From: Betaproteobacteria bacterium
Lineage (GTDB): Bacteria > Pseudomonadota > Gammaproteobacteria > Burkholderiales > Burkholderiaceae_E
DNA length: 7,478 nucleotides
Assembly: GCA_009925965.1 (NCBI GenBank)
Contig: RFPW01000106.1
Location: 1 to 7,478, forward strand
Direction: 5' to 3'
The notes under the pieces were generated by a model, which was given only the letters and a program-made list of their open reading frames with translations, had not been told where the DNA came from and searched no databases. Every line of letters starts with the position of its first letter. The first letter of the stretch is position 1. Made by a program: the position numbers and the translations under genes. This document shows positions 7,427-7,478 of the stretch, piece by piece.

Positions 7427-7478
7427 GGTCGCCTTTTGGTCATGACCACCGGGGACGTGGGGTTGGCTGTTCGTGCAT
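7357..7478. repeat. Perfect 53-base inverted repeat with 16-base loop at the window end
   Basis: Positions 7357-7409 are the exact reverse complement of 7426-7478, with 7410-7425 as a 16-base spacer. The right arm ends at the last base, so the palindrome may extend further. It lies inside patatin coding sequence. The left arm and loop encode conserved family residues, while the right arm in the gene's frame encodes CTNSQPHVPGGHDQKAT, which is unlike any patatin. There is no T-run and the arms are too long and too perfect for a terminator. The best reading is a fold-back artefact of library construction, amplification or assembly. Confidence 0.97.

Noticed and set aside
6936..7445. Rightward open frame of 169 codons opposite the patatin gene
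   Set aside because: It is a Ser/Arg/Thr-rich antisense frame that ends inside the artefactual right arm of the inverted repeat.
7357..7478. The terminal inverted repeat as a transcription terminator, attachment site or mobile-element end
   Set aside because: The 53-base perfect stem has no T-run, lies within conserved coding sequence, and has no transposase or integrase beside it. A fold-back artefact fits better.

Overview
The window reads as an ordinary stretch of proteobacterial chromosome, roughly 60% GC and densely coding. Several proteins (the single-chain class I fumarase, PrpE, an ElyC-like protein and a GlcG/HbpS-like protein) resemble versions I know from Beta- and Gammaproteobacteria. 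The fumarase looks most like the Burkholderiales type. This placement comes from remembered protein similarity, not from a search.

Layout: one gene, a class I fumarate hydratase, runs rightward from the left edge and has lost only the first base of its start codon. It meets, tail to tail and with a 56-base coding overlap, a block of six genes that all run leftward. In order of transcription (right to left) these are: the C-terminal part of an RssA-like patatin phospholipase; propionyl-CoA synthetase (prpE); an ElyC/YdcF-like DUF218 envelope protein; a ten-helix EamA/DMT transporter; a GlcG/HbpS-family protein; and a UMF1/Atg22-like MFS transporter. The junctions are 4-base ATGA, 1-base TAGTG, 8-base GTGAGTGA, a 43-base gap, and a 41-base overlap. 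This is the geometry of one or two operons with translational coupling. There is no intergenic stretch longer than 43 bases, and I see no tRNA, rRNA, CRISPR array, insertion sequence or convincing terminator.

The genes suggest general metabolism: the TCA cycle, propionate activation, envelope and lipid upkeep, and small-molecule transport. I see no coherent new system. The one unusual structure is at the right edge. The last 122 bases form a perfect 53-base inverted repeat around a 16-base loop, and it lies inside the patatin coding sequence. The left arm and loop encode conserved patatin sequence, while the right arm is that same sequence in antisense. This is best read as a fold-back or assembly chimera at a contig end, so the 5' part of the patatin gene should not be trusted beyond about position 7426.
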